NCBI RefSeq assembly: GCF_023091745.1
Contig: NC_068920.1
Coordinates: 122,730,622 to 122,794,621, forward strand
Direction of reading: 5' to 3'
Length of the DNA stretch: 64,000 nucleotides
From: Budorcas taxicolor
Lineage: Eukaryota > Chordata > Mammalia > Artiodactyla > Bovidae
Numbering within the stretch: the first letter of the stretch is position 1; the number at the start of each line of letters is the position of its first letter. A program made the position numbers and the translations under genes. This document shows, piece by piece, positions 33,681 to 43,541 of the stretch. The notes under the pieces were generated by a model that had not been told where the DNA came from, searched no databases, and saw only the letters and a program-made list of their open reading frames with translations.

Positions 33681-34702
33681 CCCATTTCCCACCAGGAGCA
33701 GGATAGGCATACCACTAGAAATTTTCTTGGCTGGGAATGGGCACATGGCCTCAGTTGGCTCATTTGGCTGAAGAGAAGGAACTTTATTTCATGGCTGGGC
33801 AAGATGTTCTTTTTTTGTTGTTTTTTGTTTTTTTCTGAGGGTGCTTATTGAAAGGAAGCTGGATATGGATAAAGCTCACACCTAAGGAGAAGGCAGAGCT
33901 AAGGGACTAGCAGAGTATGGTGCTAGAGTCTTGATCATGCAATGCCTGAAGCTTATTCTACTCCAGCTACCTGTTAGGAAGCTAATAAATTGCCTTGTAG
34001 TTCAAGCTTATTTTGGTAGGGTTTTCTGACCCTCAGGACCAAAAACATCCTGTTTCTTTACCTCAAGAACAGCGGAAAGTCATTACAAGGTATGAGCAGG
34101 GAGAGTCCAGTGAGAGGGTGATAAGGCCATGTCTGATCACAAGATCACCTTGAACTCTGGCTGCGGGGTGGAAATGGGTTTGTGGGGAGCTGGGGTGGTT
34201 ACAGTTATAGAGGTGCTCCTGCTCTAGTTCTGGTGAGGGGTTTGAGGAGACCTGGGAACAGATCTGGGAGATTTTAAAGAAGTTAGGTAAGTTTGGAGGA
34301 AGTAAGTTTTCTGTATGAACTCACGTTGACTCTCCCCTGCCTCCACACACACACACACAGACACCAAACACATCACACACACACAGACACATGGATTCCA
34401 ACGCCACTGACTATCCAATTCCTGCTCCATTTCTACTGATTGAGGGAAGCAAGGAAGAGGTTTTCATTTCTCATGAACACTTCTGCCTCGTGGGCTTCCA
34501 CTTCCAGGAGCAGTTTTGCTGTTTTGTCAAGTCATGGCTGGTGTGAACCTGAGTCCTTCGCTGGTTTCTACAGCCCCTCATGTAGATGGTCCTGCTGAAG
34601 CAGGCTTCTGTTACTTTGTCTCATTTCTTTCCTTTTCCTCCTCCCAAATCTACTCGATCCCTTCCCTCATGGGTTCCTTCGGGAGCTCCAATTTCTCTTC
34701 CT
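33681..34702. other. No gene recognised; CA repeat inside
   Basis: An imperfect CA microsatellite lies at 34344-34391. The rest shows no recognised gene or repeat. Confidence 0.4.
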
Positions 34703-37328
34703 TTCAGTTCAGTTCAGTTCAGTCGCTCAGTAGTTTCTGGCTCTTTGCGACCCCATGAATCGCAGCATGCCAGGCCTCCCTGTCCATCACCAACTCCTGG
34801 AGTTCACTCAGACTCACGTCCATCGAGTCAGTGATGCCATCCAGCCATCTCATCCTGGGTCGTCCCCTTCTTCTCCTGCCCCCAATCCCTCCCACCATCA
34901 GGGTCTTTTCCAATGAGTCAACTCTTCTCATGAGGTGGCCAAAGTACTGGAGTTTCAGCTTTCGCAACATTCCTTCCAAAGAAATCCCAGGGTTGATCTC
35001 CTTCAGAATGGACTGGTTGGATCTCCTTGCAGTCCAAGGGACTCTCAAGAGTCTTCTCCAACACCACAGTTCAAAAGCATCAATTCTTTGGCAATCAGCT
35101 TTCTTCACAGTCCAACTCTCACATCCATACATGATCACTGGAAAAACCATAGCCTTGACTAGATGGACCTTAGTCGGCAAAGTAATGTCTCTGCTTTTGA
35201 ATGTGCTATCTAGGTTGGTCATAACTTTTCTTCCAAGGAGTAAGCGTCTTTTAATTTCATGGCTGCAATCACCATCTGCAGTGATTTTGGAGCCCCCCAA
35301 AATAAAGTCTGACACTGTTTCCACCGTTCCCCCATCTATTTCCCATGAAGTGATGGGACCAGATGCCATGATCTTCGTTTTCTGAATGTTGAGCTTTAAG
35401 CCAACTTTTTCACTCTCCTCTTTCAGTTCCATCAAGAGGCTTTTTAGCTCCTCTTCACTTTCTGCCATAAGGGTGGTGTCATCTGCATATCTGAGGTGAT
35501 TGATATTTCTCCTGGCAATCTTGGTTCCAGCTTGTGTTTCTTCCAGTCCAGCGTTTCTCATGATGTAGTCTGCATAGAAGTTAAATAAGCAGGGTGACAA
35601 TATACAGCCTTGATGTACTCCTTTTCCTATTTGGAACCAGTCTGTTGTTCCATGTCCAGTTCTAACTGTTGCTTCCTGATCTGCATACAGATTTCTCAAG
35701 AGGCAGGTTAGGTGGTCTGGTATTCCTGTTTCTTTCAGAATTTTCCACAGTTTCTTGTGATCCACACAGTCAAAGGCTCTGGCATAGTCAATAAAGCAGA
35801 AATAGATGTTTTTCTGGAACTCTCTTGCTTTTTCCATGATCCAGCGGATGTTGGCAATTTGATCTCTGGTTCCTCTGCCTTTTCTAAAACCAGCTTGAAC
35901 ATCTGGAAGTTCACGGTTCACATGTTGCTGAAGCCTGGCTTGGAGAATTTTGAGCATTACTTTACTAGCATGTGAGATGAGTGCAATTGTGCGGTAGTTT
36001 GAGCATTCTTTGGCATTGCCTTTCTTTGGGATTGGAATGAAAACTGACCTTTTCCAGTCCTGTGGCCATGGCTGAGTTTTCCAAATTTGCTGGCATATTG
36101 AGTGCAGCACTTTCACAGCATCATCTTTCAGGATTTGAAATAGCTCAACTGGAATTCCATCACCTCCATTAGCTTTGTTCGTAGTGATGCTTTCTAAGGC
36201 CCATTTGACTTCACTTTCCAAGATGTCTGGCTCTAGATTAGTGATCACATCATCATGATTATCTTGGTCATGAAGATCTTTTTTGTACAGTTCTTCTGTG
36301 TATTCTTGCCACCTCTTCTTAATATCTTCTGCTTCTGTTAGGTCCATACCATTTCTGTCCTTTATCGAGCCCATCTTTGCATGAAATGGTCCCTTGGTAT
36401 CTCTGATTTTCTTGAAGAGATCTCTAGTCTTTCCCATTCTGTTGTTTTCCTCTATTTCTTTGCATTGATCACTGAAGAAGTCTTTCTTATCTCTTCTTGT
36501 TATTCTTTGGAACTCTGCATTCAGATGCTTATATCTTTCCTTTTCTCCTTTGCTTTTCGCCTCTCTTCTTTTCACAGCTATTTGTAAGGCCTCCCCAGAC
36601 AGCCATTTTGCTTTTTTGCATTTCTTTTCCATGGGGATGGTCTTGATCCCTGTCTCCTGTACAATGTCACGAACCTCCATCCATAGTTCATCAGGCACTC
36701 CATCTATCAGACCTAGTCCCTTAAATCTGTTTCTCACTTCCACTGTATAATCATAAGGGTCATACCTGAATGGTCTAGCGGTTTTCCCTACTTTCTTCAA
36801 TTCAAGTCTGAATTTGGCAATAAGGAATTCATGATCTGAGCCACAGTCAGTTCCCGTTCTTGTTTTTGTTGACTGTATAGAACTTCTCCATCTTTGGCTG
36901 CAAAGAATATAATCAATCTGATTTCGGTGTTGACCATCTGGTGATGTCCATGTGTAGAGTCTTCTCTTGTGTTGTTGGAAGAGGGTGTTTGCTATGACCA
37001 GTGCATTGTTTTGGCAAAAGTCTATAGCCTTTGCCCTGCTTCATTCCATATTCCAAGGCCAAATTTGCCTGTTACTCCAGGTGTTTCTTGACTTTCTACT
37101 TTTGCATTCCAGTCCCCTATAATGAAAAGGACATCTTTTTTGGGTGTTAGTTCTAAAAGGTCTTGTAGGTCTTCATAACACAGTTCAACTTCAGCTTCTT
37201 CAGCATTACTGGTTGGGGCATAGACTTGGATAACTATGATATTGAATGGTTTGCCTTGGAGACGAACAGAGGTCATTCTGTCGTTTTTGAGATTGCATCC
37301 AAGTACTGCATTTTGGACTCTTTTGTTG
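34703..37328 (-). mobile_element. BovB (RTE-clade) LINE, long 5'-truncated copy
   Basis: On the plus strand it starts with the terminal 'ttcagttcagttcagttcag' units, the 3' end. It reads back through the whole reverse-transcriptase region and about half of the endonuclease domain. A 37022-37276 minus-strand piece carries VIQVYAPTSN and IGDWNAKV but sits in a different frame from the RT ORF, so a frameshift and stops separate them. The 5' end of the coding region is missing, replaced abruptly at 37329 by an oppositely oriented BovB-type tail. Confidence 0.97.
34719..36800 (-). CDS. BovB reverse transcriptase, uninterrupted 693-codon remnant
   Basis: Encodes the RT and C-terminal part of BovB pol, which copies BovB RNA (and, in trans, Bov SINE RNA) at target DNA. 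Motifs in order: a linker rich in charged residues (1-200), VFIPIPKKGNAKECSNYR (253-270), QAGFRKGRGTRDQ (302-314), the catalytic FIDYARAFD (336-344), the catalytic YADD box (438-441), and the C-terminal basic GGRRRRGRPRMRWLDGITDSMD segment. All these residues are preserved without a stop. The true start is missing, since the family's pol begins with an APE-type endonuclease that is frameshifted upstream here. The first Met is arbitrary, and alone it cannot retrotranspose. Confidence 0.85.
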   Translation of the reverse strand: MKKVGKTARPFRYDPYDYTVEVRNRFKGLGLIDGVPDELWMEVRDIVQETGIKTIPMEKKCKKAKWLSGEALQIAVKRREAKSKGEKERYKHLNAEFQRITRRDKKDFFSDQCKEIEENNRMGKTRDLFKKIRDTKGPFHAKMGSIKDRNGMDLTEAEDIKKRWQEYTEELYKKDLHDQDNHDDVITNLEPDILESEVKWALESITTNKANGGDGIPVELFQILKDDAVKVLHSICQQIWKTQPWPQDWKRSVFIPIPKKGNAKECSNYRTIALISHASKVMLKILQARLQQHVNRELPDVQAGFRKGRGTRDQIANIRWIMEKAREFQKNIYFCFIDYARAFDCVDHKKLWKILKETGIPDHLTCLLRNLYADQEATVRTGHGTTDWFQIGKGVHQGCILSPCLFNFYADYIMRNAGLEETQAGTKIARRNINHLRYADDTTLMAESEEELKSLLMELKEESEKVGLKLNIQKTKIMASGPITSWEIDGGTVETVSDFILGGSKITADGDCSHEIKRRLLLGRKVMTNLDSTFKSRDITLPTKVHLVKAMVFPVIMYGCESWTVKKADCQRIDAFELWCWRRLLRVPWTARRSNQSILKEINPGISLEGMLRKLKLQYFGHLMRRVDSLEKTLMVGGIGGRRRRGRPRMRWLDGITDSMDVSLSELQELVMDREAWHAAIHGVAKSQKLLSD

Positions 37329-37370
37329 CAAAGTGTCAGACATGACTGAGCGACTGCACTGAACTGAAGT
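37329..37370 (+). repeat. Inverted BovB/Bov-A 3'-tail fragment
   Basis: 'caaagtgtcagacatgactgagcgactgcactgaactgaa' is the sense 3' tail of BovB and Bov-A. It abuts, head to head, the truncated minus-strand BovB. The element is thus bounded by tails pointing outward on both sides. Confidence 0.85.
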
Positions 37371-37831
37371 GCATTACATTTATTCTGTGCTTTATTTCTG
37401 TTATTGGTACCTCATGTCCACCTCAGACTATCAGGCATTAGATGCTGGAGTTTGTGGCCCCTGGACTCTAGGATCTAGAAGGAATGGATTCTGTCTGGGG
37501 TGGGAAGGCAGGCTGAGTGATCAGGATGGGAAGGTGAGGCTCTGACACGGTGATGGGCATCTGAAGCGTAATGGAGAGGTGAGGAAGCGGTGCGTGTCGG
37601 CACAGGAAGTGTGCCTGGAGCTGGGCCGGAGGAGAGGAACCAGGCCAGGCATGTTTCGTCCCCTCTCGCAGGAGATGTGCTGCTCTCCCAGAGGTGATGG
37701 TAGGCACCCAGCAACTGTTTTAGCTTAATCCCTGTGTCCATTCCTCCCTCCCTCTGTGCCAGGGTAGAGCAGGGGACAAAATGGGTGAAAATCTTTAAGA
37801 TGTTGGCTTCACCTAATAAGTCCGTAGGCCA
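37371..37831. other. Spacer before the provirus
   Basis: No recognised repeat or gene. The target-site copy CTGAC lies at 37832-37836. Confidence 0.5.
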
Positions 37832-37836
37832 CTGAC

Positions 37837-38244
37837 TGTTGGGACCTCACCTGAGCCATGACAGGCTCAACAGGCCACACTAGGCCTAGGCCTCAGGTTC
37901 TTGTAAGCATGAGTCATAATTCTGGGAAGCCCCACCAAGGTCCCCGATAATACCAAGGTCCCCGATGACACCAAGGTCCCCCCTGATGACACCAAGGTTA
38001 AGTCAATCACCACGATGACCCAAGGTTGAGTCAATCACCACACGCCAACTACACTATTGCTGAGACAAAAGACCGCCTGTATATAAGCAGCTGTGATTCA
38101 GAGCTCAGGGCTCTCATCAAGATTCCACTGCACTGGATGAGACTTGGGCCCTAGCTCGAGCTAGCAATAAACCCCTTTATGCTTTTGCATTGCTGCGGAT
38201 GTCTTATTCTCTCAGTTTTGGGGACTCGGACACTGGGCATAACA
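37837..38244 (+). repeat. 5' LTR of the provirus (408 bp)
   Basis: Starts TGTTGGGACC and ends CATAACA. U3 holds direct repeats of about 18 bp (unit around 'aaggtccccgatgacacc', two full plus a variant copy). Also present are a TATA box TATATAAG at 38080-38087 and a polyadenylation signal AATAAA at 38166-38171 with a short R/U5 after it. It would act as promoter for a genomic transcript. Confidence 0.95.
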
Positions 38245-38246
38245 TT

Positions 38247-38264
38247 TGGGGGCTCATCCGGGAT
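38247..38264 (+). other. Primer-binding site, tRNA-Pro type
   Basis: TGGGGGCTCATCCGGGAT begins two bases after the LTR end. It differs at one base from the site commonly complementary to tRNA-Pro, which is typical of gammaretroviruses. A donor-like GGTAAGA lies downstream (GT at 38399-38400) in the leader. Confidence 0.9.
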
Positions 38265-38565
38265 TCTTTTTAACTGAGGGGAATAACACCCTCCTGGCAG
38301 AAGGGGTTCTTTAACCTGAAAGAGGTTGACCTAGCCGGCGTAAGGCCAAGGCCCGGCATCATGCTGGAAAGGCGGCTGGCTCTGTGGACACCTTGTTGGT
38401 AAGATAACCTCAAGGGAAAGGAAGTTTCAGGGGGGCCCAGGAAGACCTAGTGCTGTGTTCTTGGCCGATGTGTATTTGTTATCTGTTTGTCGTGTCTGTG
38501 TGAGTGCCGGCATTGTCTCTGCTCTTTGTGTGTTCATTTTGTCTCCTGTGTTCTTCTCTGTAATC

Positions 38566-39605
38566 ATGGGGCAAGCAACTTCCACTCCTTTGTCCCTTAT
38601 GACTGACCACTTTTCTGATTTTAAGTCTAGAGCACAAAATCTATCGGTGTTGGTGAAGAAGAACAAACTAATGATTTTTTGTTCCGCCGAGTGGCCTGCC
38701 TTTAATATCGGCTGGCCGCGAGAGGAAACCTTCAGCCTGTCTCATTGACCTTTTAGAATCCATTCTTTTCACCCATAACCCCACTTGAGATGATTGTCAG
38801 CAGCTGTTACAAGTGCTTTTCACCACAGAGGAACGCGAATGGATATTGTCGAAAGCACAGAAAAATGTTCCAGGGGTGGATGGGAGACCTACAACACAAC
38901 CTAATCTGATTGATGAGGGATTCCCCCTGACGCGGCCCCTATGGGACTTTGAGCACGCTAAAGGTAGGGAGCATCTCCGAGTGTACCACCAGACTCTGGG
39001 CTGGTCTCCGAGCAGCTGCCAGAAAACCAACAAATTTGGCTAAGGTAAATCTGGTTAGACAGGAGCCAAATGAGAGCCCGGCAGCCTTCCTTGAGAGATT
39101 AATGGAAGCTTTTAGGCAATATACCCCCATGGACCCACAGGCCCATGAGTCATGCGCGGCAATTATGCTAGCATTTGTAAATCAGGCAGCCCCAGATATC
39201 AAGAGCTAACTGCAGAAAATAGAGAGGATAGGGGAACAATCCATACAAGACCTGGTGAGGGCAGTAGAGAGGGTTTTTAACCATCAGGAAACTCCAGAAG
39301 AAAGAAAAGAAAGTGTTAGAGGGAAAGAGAGAGAGTTCAGGGCCGAGGAAAACCGCAAGAATCAAAAAGAATTAGCCCAGATATTCTTTGCAGGGGTGAG
39401 ACAAGGAACTAATTCTCAGGGAACTAGTAAAGTCAGGCCGAGAGACAAAAGAAAAAGACTAAGAAAGGACCAATGTGCATATTGTCAAGAGTGAGGACAC
39501 TGGAGAAGAGAGTGCCCTAAAAGAAAACCCGGGGAAAAGCCCACCAGGGAAGAAGCACCTTCCCCGGGGGCCCATGTCTTATATGCAGGAGATGATAACA
39601 ATTAG
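38566..39605 (+). pseudogene. gag: gag remnant of the provirus (MA, CA, NC), broken
   Basis: Gag would form the virion core. The start is MGQATSTPL with Gly2, a myristoylation context, opening a matrix-like segment that stops at 38746-38748. Capsid pieces follow in two other frames: LFTTEERE near 38815, and the C-terminal ESPAAFLERLMEAFRQY near 39070. The latter includes the major-homology-type stretch, then a TAA at 39207-39209. A charged helix leads to a nucleocapsid knuckle (C-x2-C-x4-H-x4-C) near 39476-39513 with an in-frame TGA at 39492-39494. The end is a TAG at 39603-39605, where gammaretroviral gag normally ends. At least two frameshifts and two premature stops kill it. Confidence 0.9.
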
Positions 39606-41140
39606 GGGGGGTCAGGGCTCAGTCCCCCTCCCCGAGTTCTGGGTAACTATACATGTGGAGGAGAAACTGGTCGGCTTCATGGTGGACACGGGGGCCCAAT
39701 ACTCAGTCCTTACTCCTCGTCAAGTGAGAGAATTTCTTGAGACTGCTGGGTATTGCAGGCTATGGATCTTGGGTTTGCTGAAAAGGCCCGGCCACTGTAT
39801 GAAGGGAGCAGAGAGAGTAAAAACTGGACTTGGACTGAGCCAATGAGACAGGCATTTCAAGAGCTTTGGCAGGCTCTGCTGAAAGCCCCGGCCCTTGCTC
39901 TCCCTAACCCGTCCAAGCCCTTCCAACTGTTTGTGGATAAAAAACTGGGAGTAGGAAAGGGAGTCTTGATGCAGCAATGGGGGCCTTGGAAGCGACCTGT
40001 AGCCTACCTCTCTAAAAGACTGGACCCAATAGCCACAGGGTGGCCACCCTGCCTCCGAATCATCGCAGCCACTGCTCTCCTGGTCCATGATGCCGAGAAG
40101 TTAACATATGGACAACAGCTCCTGGTCTACACTCCCCATGCCATTGAAGGGATTCTCAAGCAGCCCTCAGAGATTGTAAAACCCCCATATTGACTGTGAG
40201 ATTGCCACTCCCGGAAATGGGAACCCTGCCCCCAACCCCCGAGTATTCCTCTTCTGATCTAAGCTGGATTCAAGAAAATGCCAACTGTCCGGAGGGCAAA
40301 GACAGATGGTATCGAGTCCAAAATGACAACTTGTTGCTTCCGGCTAACTTGGGTCGACACCTTTGCATGCACCTACATCAGACCACCCATCTGGGAGAGA
40401 AAAAGACTCTAGCACTCTTACAGACAGCACGTCTGCGGTTTCCCCGACAAAAGGCAACTATACAAGACATAGTCCGTGCCTGTAAGGCGTGCCAGATGAT
40501 GAGACCAGAAAAAGGACAGCACACGGGTATAAGGTACCAGGGAGAAAGGCCGGGACAACACTGGGAGATAGATTTTACAGAGGTAAGGCCAGGCAAGTAT
40601 GGGAACTGTTATCTGTTAGTTCTGGTCGATACTTTCTCTGGGTGGATGGAAGCATATCCCACTAAGAGAGAAACAGCAATAATGGTAGCTAAAAAACTCC
40701 CAAAAGAGATAGTGCCTAGGTTTGGGCTGCTGGTTACCATTGGCTCTGATAATGGACCTGCTTTTGTGAGTCAAATTGTTTAGGGACTGGCCTTAGCTCT
40801 GGGGACCAAATGGAAACTACATTGCGAATACAATCCCCAGAGCTCAGGACAAGTAGAAAGAATGAATCGGACTCTAAAAAAACTTTGGCAAAACTGGCAA
40901 TAGAGACTGGTGGGGACTGGGTGACTCTCCTTCCCTTCGATCGCTTCCGAGCGCATAATACCCCCTCAAACGGCATCAAATCAAGACATTAGAGCCTAGA
41001 TGGAAGGGCCCTTATGTTGTTCTTCTTACTACCCCTACTGCCCTGAAGGTCGACGGCATTGGACCCTGGGTGCACTGTAACCACGTGCATTATGCCACTC
41101 TGGAGGAACAAAAAAGGCCCAGAAAAAATGGAAGGTGACA
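39606..41140 (+). pseudogene. pol: pol remnant of the provirus (protease stub, RT connection, integrase)
   Basis: After the gag stop a protease stub keeps the active-site MVDTGA (near 39680). It fuses within about 30 bp to an RT thumb/connection segment (REFLETAGYCRLW), so the palm with its YxDD box is deleted. The connection reads VDKKLG..RPVAYLSKRLDP to about 40195; RNase H is essentially missing. Integrase follows in one frame from 40190: an HHCC zinc region (HLHQTTH, CKACQ), then core IDFTEV and SDNGPAF. A TAG at 40781-40783 interrupts it before the final Glu in GQVERMNRT, giving DD35E spacing. A GPY-type C-terminal motif (WKGPYVVLL) lies near 41005. It is not functional. Confidence 0.9.
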
Positions 41141-41239
41141 CCACATCCCTCCAAACCTTTAAAGATGAAGCTCACCCATCGACAGGACCCAGACAAATCA
41201 CCCTGGACCCTCAGATAGAGGAAGATTCCTCTATATGAT

Positions 41240-41256
41240 CAAAAGACAGGGGGGAC
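41240..41256 (+). other. Polypurine tract
   Basis: A purine run ('aaaagacagggggga' then c) ends directly at the 3' LTR. It serves as plus-strand primer in retroviruses. Confidence 0.88.
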
Positions 41257-41681
41257 TGTTGGGACCTGACCTGAGCCATGACAGGCTCAACAGGCCACAC
41301 TAGGCCTAGGCCTCAGGTTCTTGTAAGCATGAGTCATAATTCTGGGAAGCCCCACCAAGGTCCCCGATAACACCAAGGTCCCCGATGACACCAAGGTCCC
41401 CGATGACACCAAAGTCCCCCTGATGACACCAAGGTTAAGTCAATCACCACGATGACCCAAGGTTGAGTCAATCACCACACGCCAATTACACTATTGCTGA
41501 GACAAAAGACCGCCTGTATATAAGCAGCTGTGATTCAGAGCTCAGGGCTCTCGTCAAGATTCCACTGCGCTGGATGAGACTTGGGCCCTAGCTCGAGCTA
41601 GCAATAAACCCCTTCATGCTTTTGCATTGCTGCGGACGTCTTATTCTCTCAGTTTTGGGGACTCGGACACTGGGCATAACA
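41257..41681 (+). repeat. 3' LTR of the provirus (425 bp)
   Basis: TGTTGGGACC to CATAACA. TATATAAG lies at 41517-41524 and AATAAA at 41603-41608. It matches the 5' LTR apart from about eight substitutions, one extra 18-bp U3 repeat unit and a one-base deletion in a C run, which together give the 17-bp length difference. Confidence 0.95.
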
Positions 41682-41686
41682 CTGAC

Positions 41687-42224
41687 ATGCTGGCTTCTGA
41701 GTCTAAGAGGGAAGAAAAGAGTGGATTGAAAAGTTGATAAAATACTCTGTGCGAAGGAGTAAAAAGCAGCTGCAAGCACAACACTCCTTTGGAGATGGAA
41801 TGAATAAATGAGATAAAATCCTAAATAAACAACTTGCATGGCACTAATTGCGTTTTAAAAGTTGCCACTGGAGAACAGATAAAACGATGCTGTATTTCAT
41901 TAGTGGCTCCCTTAATTCCATGGTATTTGCCAGCAAGCCCTATTAAAGCACTCTGTAATTAAAGACCAGTTCTGGGTCCTGTAATTTAGAGCATTATCAA
42001 AATACGGCAAGTGACTGGAGGTAAGAAAATGGAAACAAACACCACTCGCATAAGGTCCTGGGAGATCACACAGAGTGTGAATTTTAAAAGCTCAGCCTTC
42101 ATACCGCCCCTGCCAGAGGGGTCTTGTCCACATCAGTGTTTTCCATTTGATGGGCAACCGGTTACATTTTTACTATCTCACAGGAGCGTAGGTGGAGAAG
42201 TAAATCAGTTCTCTTATTAAAACG
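41687..42224. other. No gene recognised
   Basis: AT-rich sequence after the provirus; nothing recognised. Confidence 0.4.
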
Positions 42225-42665
42225 ATTTTCATTGTGATACAATTCTCATAACATAAAATTACAACTTTACAGTGTACAATCGAATGGCTTTTAGTATATT
42301 CAGAATGTTGTACAGGGTTTCCCCGGTGGCATTAGTAGTAAAGAACCCACCTGCCAGTGCAGGAGACATGAGAGTTACGGGTTCAATCCCTGGGTCAGGA
42401 AGATCCCCTGGAGAAGAGCACAGCAGCCCACTCCAGTATTCTTGCCTGGAGAATCCCCATGGACAGAGGAGTCTGGTCCTCTGTCACAAAGAGTCAGACA
42501 TGACAGAAGCAACTTAGCATGCATGCACATGGTAAATCTGTGTTTAGCCTTTTGCAGAGCTGCTAGGCTGTCTTCTACAACAATGGCAACCATTTTATAG
42601 TCCTAAAAGCAATGTATGAGGTCTCTAATTTTTCCATATCCTCACCAAAACTTTTTACTATCCCT
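42225..42665 (-). mobile_element. L1 LINE fragment (antisense) split by a Bov-tA
   Basis: Left: 'acataaaattacaactttacagtgtacaatcgaatggcttttagtatattcag'. Right: 'gctgtcttctacaacaatggcaaccattttatagtcctaaaagcaatgtatgagg' and 'ccatatcctcaccaaaactttttactatc'. Both are antisense L1 3' sequence. Confidence 0.8.
42317..42530 (+). repeat. Bov-tA SINE
   Basis: Sense copy, 'gtttccccggtggcattagtagtaaagaaccc' to 'agtcagacatgacagaagcaacttagcatgcatgcac'; inserted in the L1. Confidence 0.92.
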
Positions 42666-42667
42666 TA

Positions 42668-42902
42668 GTTTTTTTTAAAATTAGTTTATTTTTTACTATA
42701 TTGCTGCACACAGGCTTCCTCTAGTTGCAGCGAGTGTGGGCTTCTCATTGCAATGGCTTCTCCTGTTGTGGAGCATGGGCTCGAGAGTTTGGGCTCAGTA
42801 GCTGTGGCCCACGGGTTTAGTTGCTCTGAGGCGTGTGGGGTCCTCATGGACCAGAGATCGAACCTGTGTGATTCTTAATCACTGAACCATCGAGGAACTC
42901 CC
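42668..42902 (-). repeat. CHR-type SINE (antisense)
   Basis: A-rich tail complement at left, 'ctctagttgcagcgagtgtgggc' body, and 'gaaccatcgaggaactcc' head complement at right. Confidence 0.9.
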
Positions 42903-43122
42903 TATCAGCTTTTTTTTTTCCACTGCTCTCCTTAAGATGAGAAGAGGTGTTTCGTTCTGGGTCATCTATCCTTTAACCATGAAGGTAGCCATCCTGTGCC
43001 TTTGCTCTTTGTGGTGAACCACATAGATTCTCCCTGCGTTAGGCTGACAGGAGATGGTCTGTGGTCCTGTTTTCCTGTTCCCTCCATCAAGAGCTGGCCT
43101 GGAGACACTCACAACCCAGGAC

Positions 43123-43250
43123 ACTGTGGTGGCGAGTAGGAGCCAGCTGGATGGAGTTCCAATCCCGGTTCTGCCATGTCTTACCTAGAGTGACTGTGGG
43201 CTAGTTAGTAAACTTTCCTGCACCTTACCTCTAAGGTGGGACTCATTTAA
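43123..43250 (+). repeat. MIR SINE fragment
   Basis: 'gttccaatcccggttctgccatgtcttacctagagtgactgtgggctagttagtaaactttcctgcacctta' follows the MIR core order. The 42903-43122 spacer shows nothing recognised. Confidence 0.6.
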
Positions 43251-43396
43251 ATGGAATTGGTCCTTTTTGAGGACTCCAAGAAACACGTCTTTCGTATCTT
43301 ACCATCTCTGAAATCAGGACATGTCTTAACCTGTATATCAGGCAGGCTGCAGCCGGGACATAATTGTCACTGCCTGGACATCAAAACTTGCTGACC

Positions 43397-43541
43397 GGGG
43401 GACATTTCTGGTAGTCTAGTGGCTAAGACTCCACGGTCCCAATGCAGTGGACCCAGGTTCAATCCCTGGGCTGGGAACTAGATCCCACATGCTGCAATTA
43501 AGACACAGTGCAGTCAAATGAATAAATATTAAAAACAAAAT
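43397..43541 (+). repeat. CHR-type SINE with target duplication
   Basis: Sense copy with a short body and 'aaatgaataaatattaaaaac' tail. The flanks repeat 'cttgctgacc' (43387-43396 and 43542-43551). Confidence 0.92.

Larger units (their letters stand above)
37837..41681 (+). mobile_element. Class I (gammaretrovirus-like) endogenous provirus, defective, no env
   Basis: 3.8 kb with two LTRs, a tRNA-Pro-type primer-binding site, gag and pol remnants in canonical order, and a polypurine tract. A 5-bp target duplication CTGAC (37832-37836 and 41682-41686) fits retroviral integration. Between the integrase end (about 41140) and the polypurine tract only about 100 bp remain, so env has been deleted. 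Most of protease, the RT fingers and palm, and RNase H are also gone. The LTRs differ at about eight positions over roughly 407 aligned bases by my count, so integration is recent on a ruminant scale. It is replication-defective. Confidence 0.95.

Noticed and set aside
37940..38010. LTR repeats considered as a CRISPR-like array
   Set aside because: Units are contiguous 18-bp U3 repeats without spacers, in a vertebrate genome.
41140..41240. Search for an env gene in the provirus
   Set aside because: Only about 100 bp lie between the integrase end and the polypurine tract; no env sequence is recognisable.
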